The notes beneath the pieces are model-generated. The model made no database searches, had not been told where the DNA came from, and saw only the letters and a list, made by a program, of their open reading frames with translations. A stretch of 30,693 bases of DNA from CAZRIT01 sp964600225 (GTDB taxonomy: Bacteria; Bacillota; Clostridia; Christensenellales; CAG-138). The stretch lies in contig CAZRIT010000016.1 of assembly GCA_964600225.1 (NCBI GenBank), positions 1 to 30,693 of the forward strand, given 5' to 3'. The translations under genes were made by a program, and so were the position numbers. Below are positions 1-7,267 of the stretch, piece after piece. Within the stretch, counting starts at the first letter, position 1; the number at the start of each line of letters is the position of its first letter.

Positions 1-47
1 GATCTTGAGGGTCGCGTGTACACGTTGCTCGGGGTATGCGCAAGTCG

Positions 48-490
48 TCCGCTGCAGCGGGGATTGATCGGTTTTGCCCATGGCAAAAAGGGCATATGCG
101 GCTCTCTTGCACAGTGGCAACCGTCGGGGGGCCGAGGGGGATTTCGATTTCCCCCTTACGGCCCCCTGACACCCCCCTTAACCCCTTAAACCGGCCGCTC
201 AATCGCCGCGGGGCTTATCGGGTTGCTGCAAGGGGCCTTGCGCCTTGTGCCGCTACGGCGGGGCGGATTCTTCGTCGCTGCGCTCCTCAGAATGACAGGA
301 ATAGAACGTTGCGCTCCTCAGAATGACAGGAAAAGAACGCTGCGCTCCTCAGAATGACAGGAAAAGAACGCTGCGCTCCTCAGAATGACACCGGGAACTG
401 CCGCGGCCCTCAGAATGACAGGATTTGCCTTTCCTTGCATGACAAGAACCCATTTGTGAAGTTTTTCTGTTACTCTTTTTTCAAAAAGAG
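48..490 (+). repeat. Composite intergenic repeat, copy A
   Basis: No gene is supported in bases 1-575; most of this stretch is a modular repeat seen again at 2690-2913 and 27500-28320. Modules in order: a start resembling 'gctgcagcgggg...ggtcggttttgcc'; a G/C-run hairpin at 126-166 (GGGGGCCG pairing with CGGCCCCC, inner G5 with C5); a conserved block around 'ccttaaaccggccgctcaa'; 'ggattcttcgtcgct'; then five copies of 'cagaatgaca' spaced 31, 31, 31 and 30 bases (about 287-420); and a closing hairpin, CTCTTTTT-tc-AAAAAGAG, at 473-490. 'ATTCTTCG...CTCAGAATGAC' resembles a motif common in intergenic repeats of many Clostridia genomes. Short open frames inside it are repeat translations, not genes. 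Confidence 0.8.
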
Positions 491-510
491 GAAAGAAACC
501 GTTCCTAAAC

Positions 511-546
511 AAAACGGAGGCCGCGCGTTGTGCAGCCTCCGTTTTT
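511..546 (-). terminator. Rho-independent terminator of the ABC permease operon
   Basis: ACGGAGGC (514-521) pairs with GCCTCCGT (535-542). On the minus strand the stem is followed by GTTTTGTTT, and it lies about 30 bases beyond the permease stop at 576. A T5 run on the plus side means it may work in both directions. Confidence 0.8.
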
Positions 547-575
547 GGTTCCCCGATCGAACCCGTTTGACGCCG

Positions 576-1430
576 TTATTGCAGGTTCAGCCTGCATTTG
601 AGCAGGTACCTTGCCCAGGCAAACAGCCCAGCCGTCAGGCCGCCCAGCACGATCAAGGCCGCAACGAGCGCCGTCCAGGCCCACATCAGCTCGCTGAAGG
701 TAACCATGGTCGCCATCGCGCTGAACCCCGATACGCCAAAGACCGAAAGGATCAGGCCCAGCACAAAGTGGATCAGCAGGTACATCCCCACCGAGGCCAG
801 CAGCTTGTGCTTTTTGGCAATCATGCCGCCCGTGATGACCGCAAAGTACAGCGACATCAGTTGCAGCAGCAGGTAGGCTACCAGATCCAGCACGCCCAGC
901 ACTACCATAAAGAACAGCCCCGGAATCTGATCGTAGGTAAACAGCTCCACGATGAAATCCCCCATGCTGCTGAATATGCCGCCCACGCCGCGCAGTACAT
1001 CCATGTTTATGAGCATGCCCTCCGTCTCAAAGCCGAACGCGGCAAAGATCAGCAGCGTTATGACGATGACCACGGCGTTGATCGCAATCCAGATGGCGCC
1101 TGTGATGATCTTGGACCACAAAAGCCTCCCCGTTGTGACGGGCAGCGAGAAGGTGAGGTATCCCTCGTCGTCAAAGAAGTTGCGCTGCAAGCGGAGGCAG
1201 ATCAGCACCAGCGTCACCAGCGACGACGCCAGTATCGCAAACACCAGCACGGCTACCGCCAGCACCGAGAGAAATACAAAGACGGTGGCAATGCGCGAAT
1301 CCGATACGTCCAGCGCAGTCAGGCGCGTGAGAATCGTGGCCAGCAGGCCGCCCGTCAGTACGCCGATTTGCAGCGGGAACAACGTGCGGGCAAACCCGCG
1401 AAAGTCCTGTTTGATCAATTTGCCTAGCAT
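576..1430 (-). CDS. ABC-2 type transporter permease
   Basis: A 284-residue integral membrane protein with about six hydrophobic segments (roughly residues 20-45, 50-75, 105-130, 160-190, 205-230 and 240-270), the size and layout of small ABC-2 export permeases. A short soluble N-terminus (LGKLIKQDFRG) precedes the first helix, as is usual in this group. The ATG at 1430 follows GGAGG with 7-base spacing and lies just inside the end of the ATPase gene, so the two are translationally coupled. With the upstream ATPase and the GntR regulator it forms a three-gene cassette typical of YtrA-controlled exporters, some of which respond to cell-wall-active antibiotics. The substrate cannot be read from the sequence. 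Confidence 0.85.
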   Translation of the reverse strand: MLGKLIKQDFRGFARTLFPLQIGVLTGGLLATILTRLTALDVSDSRIATVFVFLSVLAVAVLVFAILASSLVTLVLICLRLQRNFFDDEGYLTFSLPVTTGRLLWSKIITGAIWIAINAVVIVITLLIFAAFGFETEGMLINMDVLRGVGGIFSSMGDFIVELFTYDQIPGLFFMVVLGVLDLVAYLLLQLMSLYFAVITGGMIAKKHKLLASVGMYLLIHFVLGLILSVFGVSGFSAMATMVTFSELMWAWTALVAALIVLGGLTAGLFAWARYLLKCRLNLQ

Positions 1431-2122
1431 TTGAATACCTCCCTGAACAGCTCGTCAAGGGACTTGCCCTGAACCTCGCGCACGTTATCGGTGTCGTCAT
1501 GCATGACCACCTTGCCCTCCTTGAGGAACACAAACGCATCCAGCACCTTTTCCACATCCGCAATCAGGTGCGTGCTGATGAGCAGCGTGGATTCGGGATC
1601 GTAATTGCCGATGATGGTCTCCAGAATGTAATCGCGCGTGGCGGGATCGACGCCGCCGATGGGCTCATCCAGCAGGTACAGCCTGGCGCGTCGGGCCATT
1701 GCCAGCACGAGCTGCAGCTTTTCACGCGTGCCCTTGGAGAGCGCTTTCATGCCGCGGTCGGCAGGCACGTTGAGACGCTTGAGCATCTCCACGGCGCGCA
1801 TGCGGTCAAAATCCTTGAAGAAATCCGCATAGTAATCCAGCGCGTCGCCCACGCGCATCCGATCCTGCAAAAACTGCCGATCGGGCAGATAGCTGACCAC
1901 GGCCTTGGTCGCGGCGCCCACAGGCATGCCGTCGATCAATACCCTGCCGCTGTTGGGCGTCAACAGCCCTGCGGCGATTTTAATCATGGTCGTTTTGCCG
2001 CTGCCGTTGGGGCCCAACAGCCCCACAATCTTGCCCTTGGGCAGCGAAAAGCTGACGTTGTCCAGCGCCGTTACCTTATCGTACCGCTTGGACAATCCGC
2101 TGACTTCAAGCATGGCTCCCAT
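1424..2122 (-). CDS. ABC transporter ATP-binding protein
   Basis: A 232-residue cytoplasmic ATPase that should power the adjacent permease. Visible motifs: Walker A GPNGSGKT (37-44), a variant signature LSKGTREK near residue 128 in place of LSGGQ, Walker B LYLLDEP (148-154) followed by IGGVDP, and a switch histidine in STH. The short-signature, single-domain form fits the drug/lipid ABC-A-like group (BcrA/YtrB). I chose the ATG at 2122 (MGAMLEV) because AAGGAGG stands 5-6 bases before it; a longer frame starting at 2182 would have an Arg-rich, non-homologous N-terminus. The start overlaps the end of the GntR gene by 17 bases. Substrate unknown. Confidence 0.88.
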   Translation of the reverse strand: MGAMLEVSGLSKRYDKVTALDNVSFSLPKGKIVGLLGPNGSGKTTMIKIAAGLLTPNSGRVLIDGMPVGAATKAVVSYLPDRQFLQDRMRVGDALDYYADFFKDFDRMRAVEMLKRLNVPADRGMKALSKGTREKLQLVLAMARRARLYLLDEPIGGVDPATRDYILETIIGNYDPESTLLISTHLIADVEKVLDAFVFLKEGKVVMHDDTDNVREVQGKSLDELFREVFKC

Positions 2123-2522
2123 CGTTCTCCTCCTTCTCCTGTTTCCCCTGCTCGGCCACCTGCTTGGCAGCCTCCCTGGCAATGCATTCCAACGCCTCTT
2201 CCTTGCTAAGCCCCAGCGAATGCATCTGCTTTAAAAATGTCTCGGCAAAGTACGCCGCCTTCTCCTGTCTTGCCCGCATGATGACCTCCTCATCGTCCGT
2301 GACCGTCCTGCCGCTTGTGCGCTGCGTTTTAATCAAATCCCTTTGCTCCAACTCCGCCAGCGCGCGCTGCATGGTGTTGGGGTTGACCGCCGCGATGAGC
2401 GCCAAATCGCGCACGCTCGGCAACCGCTCGCCCTTTTGATACGAACCATTGATGATTCGCATCTCCACGGCCTCCACAATCTGTTTATAGATTGGCTGCT
2501 GTGCTGTAAACTGCCATGCCAA
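2106..2522 (-). CDS. GntR-family (YtrA subfamily) transcriptional regulator
   Basis: A 138-residue DNA-binding repressor. Residues 10-75 form the GntR winged helix: PIYKQIVEAVEMRI, then ERLPSVRDLA and NPNTMQRAL, the recognition helix. The C-terminus is short and helical, with no sugar- or acyl-binding domain, which defines the YtrA type. The start is TTG at 2522, set by GGAGG eight bases upstream and by the conserved MAWQF...PIYKQI opening. It is the first gene of the operon, and a palindrome covers its own transcription start, so it probably represses itself and the transporter. YtrA-type regulators are usually relieved by envelope stress or antibiotics; the inducer here is unknown. Confidence 0.88.
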   Translation of the reverse strand: MAWQFTAQQPIYKQIVEAVEMRIINGSYQKGERLPSVRDLALIAAVNPNTMQRALAELEQRDLIKTQRTSGRTVTDDEEVIMRARQEKAAYFAETFLKQMHSLGLSKEEALECIAREAAKQVAEQGKQEKEENDGSHA

Positions 2523-2550
2523 ATGCGTGTCCTCCGTTTCTTCGTACTAG

Positions 2551-2570
2551 TGTATTAATCACTTAATACA
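2551..2570. promoter_or_regulatory. Operator palindrome for the GntR/YtrA regulator
   Basis: Perfect 8-base inverted repeat: TGTATTAA, a 4-base spacer, then TTAATACA. It starts directly downstream of the -10 box and covers the expected transcription start. The form matches GntR/YtrA-type operators, so autorepression of the operon is the simplest reading. Confidence 0.8.
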
Positions 2571-2598
2571 ATTATACACAGATGCTGCGGCCTGTCAA
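2571..2598 (-). promoter_or_regulatory. Sigma-A promoter of the GntR-ABC operon
   Basis: On the minus strand, TTGACA (2593-2598) and TATAAT (2571-2576) are both exact consensus hexamers with a 16-base spacer. This is the strongest promoter visible in the window; the operator immediately downstream suggests strong expression kept silent by the repressor. Confidence 0.88.
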
Positions 2599-2619
2599 GC
2601 GCTATTTTGACGTTTTTGC

Positions 2620-2644
2620 AAAAAAAGTACCCGCGTGCTGCGGG
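2620..2644 (-). terminator. Terminator between the glycosidase operon and the GntR promoter
   Basis: On the minus strand CCCGC-agcac-GCGGG is followed by TAC and seven T residues (2626-2620). It stands after the repeat copy at 2690-2913 and before the GntR -35 box, so it would stop read-through from the two upstream glycosidase genes. The stem is only five pairs. Confidence 0.6.
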
Positions 2645-2689
2645 CAAAGGGTATGCGTTGGCCTTTTGAGGTGCGCTGAAACGGGGGGC

Positions 2690-2913
2690 GTTGCCTATGG
2701 CCGCTGCGGCGGGACAGATTCTTCGGGCCTGCGGCCCTCACTGCGACCGCAGTCGCGTGCAGAGCGCCCCCGCGCGCAGCGCGGTCTTAGGCGCGGAGCA
2801 GAATGACACGGGAAAGCGCCGCGGCCCTCAGAATGACAACGGAAATCATGCTTGTCAGAACTGTATATTTATGAAGTTTCTTTGGGTACCTTTCTTTATC
2901 CAAAGAAAGGTAC
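2690..2913 (+). repeat. Composite intergenic repeat, copy B (shortened)
   Basis: Bases 2645-2964 hold no supported gene. The segment carries part of the repeat family: 'gccgctgcggcgggacagattcttcg', two 'cagaatgaca' units (about 2800-2840) with 'gccgcggccctcagaatgaca', and the closing module 'gaagtttctttgggtac...'. That module forms a 12-base perfect hairpin, GTACCTTTCTTT (2886-2897) with AAAGAAAGGTAC (2902-2913). The long G/C-run hairpin module of copies A and C is absent. As in the other copies, the closing hairpin faces the 3' end of a minus-strand gene (stop at 2965) and may act as its terminator. Confidence 0.7.
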
Positions 2914-2964
2914 AAAATCGTACTCCGTCCTCCGTACCCCGTTCCTGCGTACCCCGTGCCCGCG

Positions 2965-4065
2965 CTACGCATCGGGCAGATCGGTGATATAGACGATATC
3001 GGTGATGCTGCGGCCGTTGAGGAAGGGCTTGTTGATAAAGCCGCTCTGCCCCGCCATAACGCTGGAGCGGCCGCCATCGAGGTTGTAGGCCGCGGCAAAG
3101 CCGAGCTCCACGCACAGTTTGGATAGCTGCTGCATGTTCAGCCCGTCGGAATAATCGTTCTGGCGGCCGTCAACGAGCAGGAAAGCATAGTGACCCGGTT
3201 CGTAATAGCCCAAAACGGTGCGCGGATTGGTGGGGGTCACCTGGCTGCGGAAGGTAGTCATGGCCGTGCCGTCGTCGGCGATGAGCCTTGGCCCGAACAG
3301 CCACGTTTGATACGGCCGCAGCGCGGCGATGCTATCGGCAGTGTAGGAATCAAACTGAATGGTGTGCAGTTGCCCATCGTACGTCAGCACGCAAAGGTCC
3401 CAGGTGCGGCTTTTTTCCATACGGTAGGTGACGCCGTTGCGCACCATGGGCCCGTAGCGGCGATGGGTATAGTAATCGCCATTGATGGCGACGATGGCGT
3501 TGGTCTCGGTTACCATGGTATGTATCGAGCTCGGCGCGCCGCCGTATTTGCCGCCCGCAAGCGCGGTTTTGAGCGAGCGCAGGTCCTGTATGCAGATATC
3601 GGCCAGAAAGTACACGTCGCCGTCGTAGCTGCCCTCTCGGATCTCCACGGAGACGTTGGCGCTTTGATAGTTGCCGTTGCGGTCATCGGTTACGCCGTCG
3701 TAACGGAAGCGGTGGAACAGCGATTCATTGCAAAGCCCCGTGGCAATGCGCTCCACAAACTTAACCACGTCGGGGATGCGGCCCGTGGCCACCCACAGCG
3801 CGGCGCGCGCATCGGTGGCGTCGAGCAGGCCGTTTTGCGTCAGATCCCACTGCATGCGGCGGCCGTTGCCATTGGGGTCCTCGGCAAAGCGCAGCATCCT
3901 GGCCGCGGCGGCGGCGTTGAACACGACCATCTCCTGCTTGGCCGTCGGCACGGGGCGTACATCGCCCGTAACGGGCGCGTCGGCCAGCGTATTCCACGTC
4001 ACCGTGCAAAGGCACAGCGCCGCGCACACAAGGCTTGTTTGTATCCAACGTGCGGCGCGCTTCAT
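2965..4065 (-). CDS. Secreted phosphodiester glycosidase (NAGPA-type), dockerin-like N-terminus
   Basis: A 366-residue exported protein. Residues 1-29 form a signal peptide ending near TLADA. Residues about 45-100 resemble a dockerin pair with the first calcium loop lost; the second repeat, WDLTQNGLLDATDA, keeps the D-x-T/N-x-G pattern. From about residue 110 to the end lies a NAGPA/DUF2233 phosphodiester glycosidase domain with NAIVAINGDYY, GPMVRNGV, RTVLGYY, LLVDGRQ and the hallmark AAYNLDGGRSS. The family cleaves sugar-1-phosphodiesters; bacterial substrates are mostly unknown, and wall or capsule phosphodiesters are plausible. The ATG overlaps the stop of the upstream paralogue by four bases (ATGA), so the pair is co-translated. 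The two proteins align over their whole length. Confidence 0.85.
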   Translation of the reverse strand: MKRAARWIQTSLVCAALCLCTVTWNTLADAPVTGDVRPVPTAKQEMVVFNAAAAARMLRFAEDPNGNGRRMQWDLTQNGLLDATDARAALWVATGRIPDVVKFVERIATGLCNESLFHRFRYDGVTDDRNGNYQSANVSVEIREGSYDGDVYFLADICIQDLRSLKTALAGGKYGGAPSSIHTMVTETNAIVAINGDYYTHRRYGPMVRNGVTYRMEKSRTWDLCVLTYDGQLHTIQFDSYTADSIAALRPYQTWLFGPRLIADDGTAMTTFRSQVTPTNPRTVLGYYEPGHYAFLLVDGRQNDYSDGLNMQQLSKLCVELGFAAAYNLDGGRSSVMAGQSGFINKPFLNGRSITDIVYITDLPDA

Positions 4066-5144
4066 CCGTTCATGCCCTGCGGCTCACGGATACAGATGAT
4101 ATCGCTGACCGTCCTTTCCCTGGTGTGCGGCACGCTCACAAGGCCGTCGGCCGTGGCCATGGCGGCGCTCTGCCCGCCTGTCAGGTTATAGGCCGCCTTG
4201 CAGCCCAGCGAAACCATGATATCCGAAAGCTCCGTGAGCGTAGCGCCCTCCGACAGCGGGTTGGAGGTACCATCGACGGTCACCAGACAGTAATGCCCCG
4301 GCGCATAGTAGCCGATGCAGGTGCGCGCGGCGCGCTCCAGAATGTTCAGGCTGTTGGCAAAGGCGCGCACAGGCTGCCCCGCGTCGTCCATCAGCCGTGG
4401 CCCGCAAACCCACGTTTGGTACGGATCGTCGGCCTCGATGGCGGCAATCTCCACGCTGCCCGCATCGTACACCTTGAGTTCGCCGCTGCGGCACAGCACG
4501 CAAATATCGGCGTCGGGATCGACCGTGCGTCGGTACCAAACGCCGTTACGCACCATGGGGCCAAGGGTGCGGCCCGAATAGCCATCGCCGTTGACGGCAA
4601 TGACCGCGGCGTTTTCGGCTGCCAGATCCTTGGTCAACGCCCGTCCCTGCCCATAGCCGCCGCTGCCGAATGCGGCAAAGAGGCTTGTGATATCCTGCAC
4701 ATAGATATCCGCCACATAATAATACAGGTTGTTCTGCGCATGCGCGGATACCGTGACGCTGACCTGCGCGCTTTGATAGCTGTGAGTGCGCTTTTGCACG
4801 CCTTGATATGAAAACCGCGGCAGCTGGCTCTCGCCCAGCAGCCCGCCGTGCGCCGCCGACAGCAGATCGCGAAAGGCTTGGAGCCTGCCCGCGCAAAACA
4901 GCAGTATCGCCTGCGCGTCCGCCGTGCCCACGGCCTGATTGCCCGTTACGTCCATGCGCACCGCGGCGGCGTTATCCGCCTCCGCCAGGCCCATGGCCGT
5001 GCGCAGCACCGCTGCCGCATCGGAAGCATCCACGCGCCCGTCGCCGTTGCCATCGCCGCCGACAGGCGCCGATTCAGCCAACGCGGCGCCCGAAGGCGCG
5101 GTCAGCAGCAGGCATAGCCATATACACAGCAGGCGTTTTTTCAT
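4062..5144 (-). CDS. Secreted phosphodiester glycosidase (NAGPA-type) with N-terminal dockerin
   Basis: A 360-residue exported paralogue of the next gene. The signal peptide (KKRLLCIWLCLLLTAPSG, cleavage near ALAES) is followed by a two-repeat dockerin-like module. Its first calcium loop is canonical (DGNGDGRVDASDAAAVLR) and the second degenerate (MDVTGNQAVGTADAQAIL). The glycosidase domain contains NAAVIAVNGDGYS, GPMVRNGV, RTCIGYYAPGHY, VTVDGTS and AAYNLTGGQSA; the last motif departs from NLDGG by having Thr for Asp, which may alter activity. The ATG at 5144 gives a clean signal peptide; a TTG at 5171 in the same frame is possible but lacks a clear ribosome site. The gene diverges from the polysaccharide operon, suggesting a role in trimming or remodelling surface glycan. 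No cohesin partner is visible here. Confidence 0.84.
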   Translation of the reverse strand: MKKRLLCIWLCLLLTAPSGAALAESAPVGGDGNGDGRVDASDAAAVLRTAMGLAEADNAAAVRMDVTGNQAVGTADAQAILLFCAGRLQAFRDLLSAAHGGLLGESQLPRFSYQGVQKRTHSYQSAQVSVTVSAHAQNNLYYYVADIYVQDITSLFAAFGSGGYGQGRALTKDLAAENAAVIAVNGDGYSGRTLGPMVRNGVWYRRTVDPDADICVLCRSGELKVYDAGSVEIAAIEADDPYQTWVCGPRLMDDAGQPVRAFANSLNILERAARTCIGYYAPGHYCLVTVDGTSNPLSEGATLTELSDIMVSLGCKAAYNLTGGQSAAMATADGLVSVPHTRERTVSDIICIREPQGMNG

Positions 5145-5186
5145 GCGCGCGGGCTCCCGTCGTATCGACAAAATTCAACATGCTCT

Positions 5187-5215
5187 ATTGTAGCGTATCG
5201 CCTGATGATTATCAA
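5187..5215 (-). promoter_or_regulatory. Promoter of the phosphodiester glycosidase pair
   Basis: Minus strand: TTGATA (5210-5215), 17-base spacer, TACAAT (5187-5192), each one base off consensus. The predicted start lies about 35 bases before the ATG at 5144. Confidence 0.75.
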
Positions 5216-5222
5216 CCCAAAG

Positions 5223-5255
5223 CCGCCCGCAAAGCGGGCCGTTTTTTGCGGGCGG
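5223..5255 (+). terminator. GC-rich hairpin with T6 between divergent promoters
   Basis: On the plus strand GCCCGC-aaa-GCGGGC is followed by CG and six T residues (5242-5247), a textbook terminator shape. CCGCCCGCAAA (5223-5233) can instead pair with TTTGCGGGCGG (5245-5255), so two mutually exclusive folds exist. It sits between the minus-strand promoter at 5187-5215 and the plus-strand promoter at 5315-5343; no plus-strand gene ends here. It probably insulates the two divergent units. Confidence 0.5.
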
Positions 5256-5314
5256 GATTTATGAACGTCATGAAAACTTGTCCGCTCCCGTTCGACACGT
5301 TGCCCGCCGCTCGA

Positions 5315-5343
5315 TTGACACCCACCCACGCGCATGGTACACT
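5315..5343 (+). promoter_or_regulatory. Promoter of the polysaccharide operon
   Basis: TTGACA (5315-5320), a 17-base spacer and TACACT (5338-5343, 4 of 6 consensus). It would start a leader of about 80 bases before the first gene at 5433. No riboswitch-like structure was recognised in the leader. Confidence 0.7.
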
Positions 5344-5432
5344 TTCCTATATATTTGCGTCCTGTTTTATTTGCAATCATCGACGCATTCGACCCGTGCG
5401 GCATGACGCCGCCGCGGCGGAGGCAATGAAAC

Positions 5433-6047
5433 ATGTATCGTACCATCAAACGGCTGCTGGATTTTTCGTTGGCGCTCATCGGCGGCGTTGTTTTTTCGCC
5501 GCTTTTGATCGTATTGATCATCGCCGTCAAGCTGGATTCCAAAGGCCCCGTGCTCTTTTTGCAAAAGCGCATCGGGCGTGGCAAGCGACCCTTCCGCATG
5601 GCCAAGTTCCGCACCATGCGCATCGATGCGCCGCACGATACGCCCACGCACCTGCTGCACAACCCCGATCAGTACATCACGCGCGTGGGCAGATTCCTGC
5701 GCAAATCCTCTCTGGACGAGCTGCCGCAGCTTTGGCATATCCTCATTGGCGATATGTCGTTTATCGGCCCGCGGCCTGCGCTGTGGAACCAGTACGACCT
5801 GATTGCGGCCAGAGATCAATACGTCGGCCGCTACGGCATGACCATCAACGACCTTCGGCCGGGGCTAAGCGGCTGGGCGCAGATCAACGGGCGCGACGAG
5901 CTGCCCATCCCCGTCAAGGTGCAGCGCGACAAGGAGTATGTGGAGCAGTTCGGGTTTATCATGGACTGCCGCTGCTTCATCGGCACCATTGTCAACGTGC
6001 TGCGCGGGCAGGGCGTCGTTGAGGGCGATACGGGGAGGCAAAAATGA
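5433..6047 (+). CDS. Initiating phosphoglycosyl transferase (PglC/WcaJ-type sugar transferase)
   Basis: A 204-residue monotopic membrane enzyme that transfers a sugar-1-phosphate from a UDP-sugar to undecaprenyl phosphate, the first step of glycan assembly. Visible: a re-entrant hydrophobic segment (residues 10-32) with the conserved Ser-Pro break, KRIGRGKRPFRMAKFRTM, the catalytic Asp-Glu pair in SSLDELPQLW (D95, E96), GDMSFIGPRP and RPGLSGWAQINGR. At about 200 residues it is the minimal PglC-like form without the extra helices of WbaP. GGCGGAGG lies nine bases before the ATG. First gene of a ten-kilobase operon; it overlaps the next gene by four bases. Sugar specificity cannot be assigned; an N-acetylated amino sugar is likely from context. 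Confidence 0.9.
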   Translation: MYRTIKRLLDFSLALIGGVVFSPLLIVLIIAVKLDSKGPVLFLQKRIGRGKRPFRMAKFRTMRIDAPHDTPTHLLHNPDQYITRVGRFLRKSSLDELPQLWHILIGDMSFIGPRPALWNQYDLIAARDQYVGRYGMTINDLRPGLSGWAQINGRDELPIPVKVQRDKEYVEQFGFIMDCRCFIGTIVNVLRGQGVVEGDTGRQK

Positions 6048-7261
6048 AGGTTACCCTGGTTACATGCTATTTTGCGCCCGAAATTACGCCTGTTACGCAC
6101 CTGTACGGCGACCTGGCGGCCGATTTGACGGCGCTTGGCGACGAGGTGACGGTTGTGACCAACATGCCCAACCGCGGGCTGACGGAAGCGGCGCGGCAAA
6201 GCTACCTTTCCCGCACCGACGAGCGGGCCGCCGCGGGCTACCGCATATTGCGCACGGGCCCCGTGCAGACGGAAGGCACAGGGCTGGTTCGGCGCGGGCT
6301 GCACCTGCTGCGGTGCACGGTTTCGCTGTTTCGGGCGGCCAAACGGGTGGAGACGGATGCGTATCTGCTGGGCAGCATGCCGCCGTTTTTGGGGCTTGTG
6401 GGCGCGGCGCTTGCCAAAAAAGCGCGCACGGTGTACATTGTGCAGGATATCTTTCCCGACAGCCTGTTTTTGATGGGACGGTTTACCCATAACCCCATCG
6501 TAGGCCGGCTTTGCCGTTGGATGGAGCGGCGCACCTATCGGGGCAACACGCGCTTTGTCACCATCTCGACCGATATGCAGCGCACGCTGGTTGCGCGCGG
6601 CGTGGCAAGGGAGCGCATCGACGTCATCCCCAACTGGGCCGACGCAGAGGCGATACGGCCGATCGTGCGTGCCAAGAACCCGCTGTTTGACGAGCTGGGC
6701 ATTGCGCGCGGCGGCTTTACGGCCATATACGCGGGCACGCTGGGCGTGCTGCAAAACCCCGATCTGCTGCTGGACGCGGCCAAGCACCTGCTGCCGCTAT
6801 GCGAGGCGACCATACTCATCCTCGGCGGCGGCGCGCTATATACGCACGTTGCCGAACGGATTGAACGCGAGGGGCTGACCAACGTGCGGCTGTTTCCGCT
6901 GATGGACGCCTCCCGCGGCAGCGAGGTCTACTCGCTGGGCGACATTGCGCTCATCCCGCTCAAGCGCGGCGTGGCCGATATCGCCATGCCCTCCAAGACC
7001 TGGACGGCCATGGCCGCGGCACGACCCGTTGTGATTACGGCCGAGGAACGCTGCGCATGGGCGAAGGTGGTGCGGGAGGCCGACTGCGGCAGCATTTGCC
7101 CGCCTGACGACGCCAAGGCGCTGGCGGACGAAATCCTCCGCCTTTCCAGAAACCGCGGCGCACTGCCCGCCATGGGCCTGCGCGCGCGCGAATATGTACA
7201 AACCCATCTTGTGCGCATGGACGCGGCAAAAGCGTACCATCGTGCGCTGACCAAGGAGTGA
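6044..7261 (+). CDS. Glycosyltransferase family 4 (WbuB-like)
   Basis: A 405-residue GT-B enzyme that likely adds the second sugar to the lipid-linked acceptor at the inner membrane face. The N-terminus (VTLVTCYFAPE...GDLAADLTALGDEVTVVTNMP) is the acceptor-side Rossmann fold. The C-terminal half has AIYAGTLGVLQNPDLLLDAA and a donor-site region around residues 285-330 (GDIALIPLKRG, MPSKTWTAMAAARPVV). The overall pattern resembles WbuB, the fucosamine transferase often linked to FnlABC, and here the gene lies directly before capEFG. The ATG overlaps the previous stop (ATGA) and has GGGGAGG five bases ahead. Family assignment is firm; transfer of FucNAc is inferred from context. Confidence 0.85.
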   Translation: MKVTLVTCYFAPEITPVTHLYGDLAADLTALGDEVTVVTNMPNRGLTEAARQSYLSRTDERAAAGYRILRTGPVQTEGTGLVRRGLHLLRCTVSLFRAAKRVETDAYLLGSMPPFLGLVGAALAKKARTVYIVQDIFPDSLFLMGRFTHNPIVGRLCRWMERRTYRGNTRFVTISTDMQRTLVARGVARERIDVIPNWADAEAIRPIVRAKNPLFDELGIARGGFTAIYAGTLGVLQNPDLLLDAAKHLLPLCEATILILGGGALYTHVAERIEREGLTNVRLFPLMDASRGSEVYSLGDIALIPLKRGVADIAMPSKTWTAMAAARPVVITAEERCAWAKVVREADCGSICPPDDAKALADEILRLSRNRGALPAMGLRAREYVQTHLVRMDAAKAYHRALTKE

Positions 7262-7267
7262 TGCAAT

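Noticed and set aside
280..420. Regular 31-base spacing suggesting a CRISPR array
   Set aside because: The whole unit repeats, including the parts between the most conserved segments, so there are no unique spacers; no cas genes are near.
354..1427. Plus-strand open frame of 357 codons opposite the ABC permease
   Set aside because: Gln/His/Arg-rich shadow translation; it begins inside the repeat and runs antisense to a clear membrane protein.
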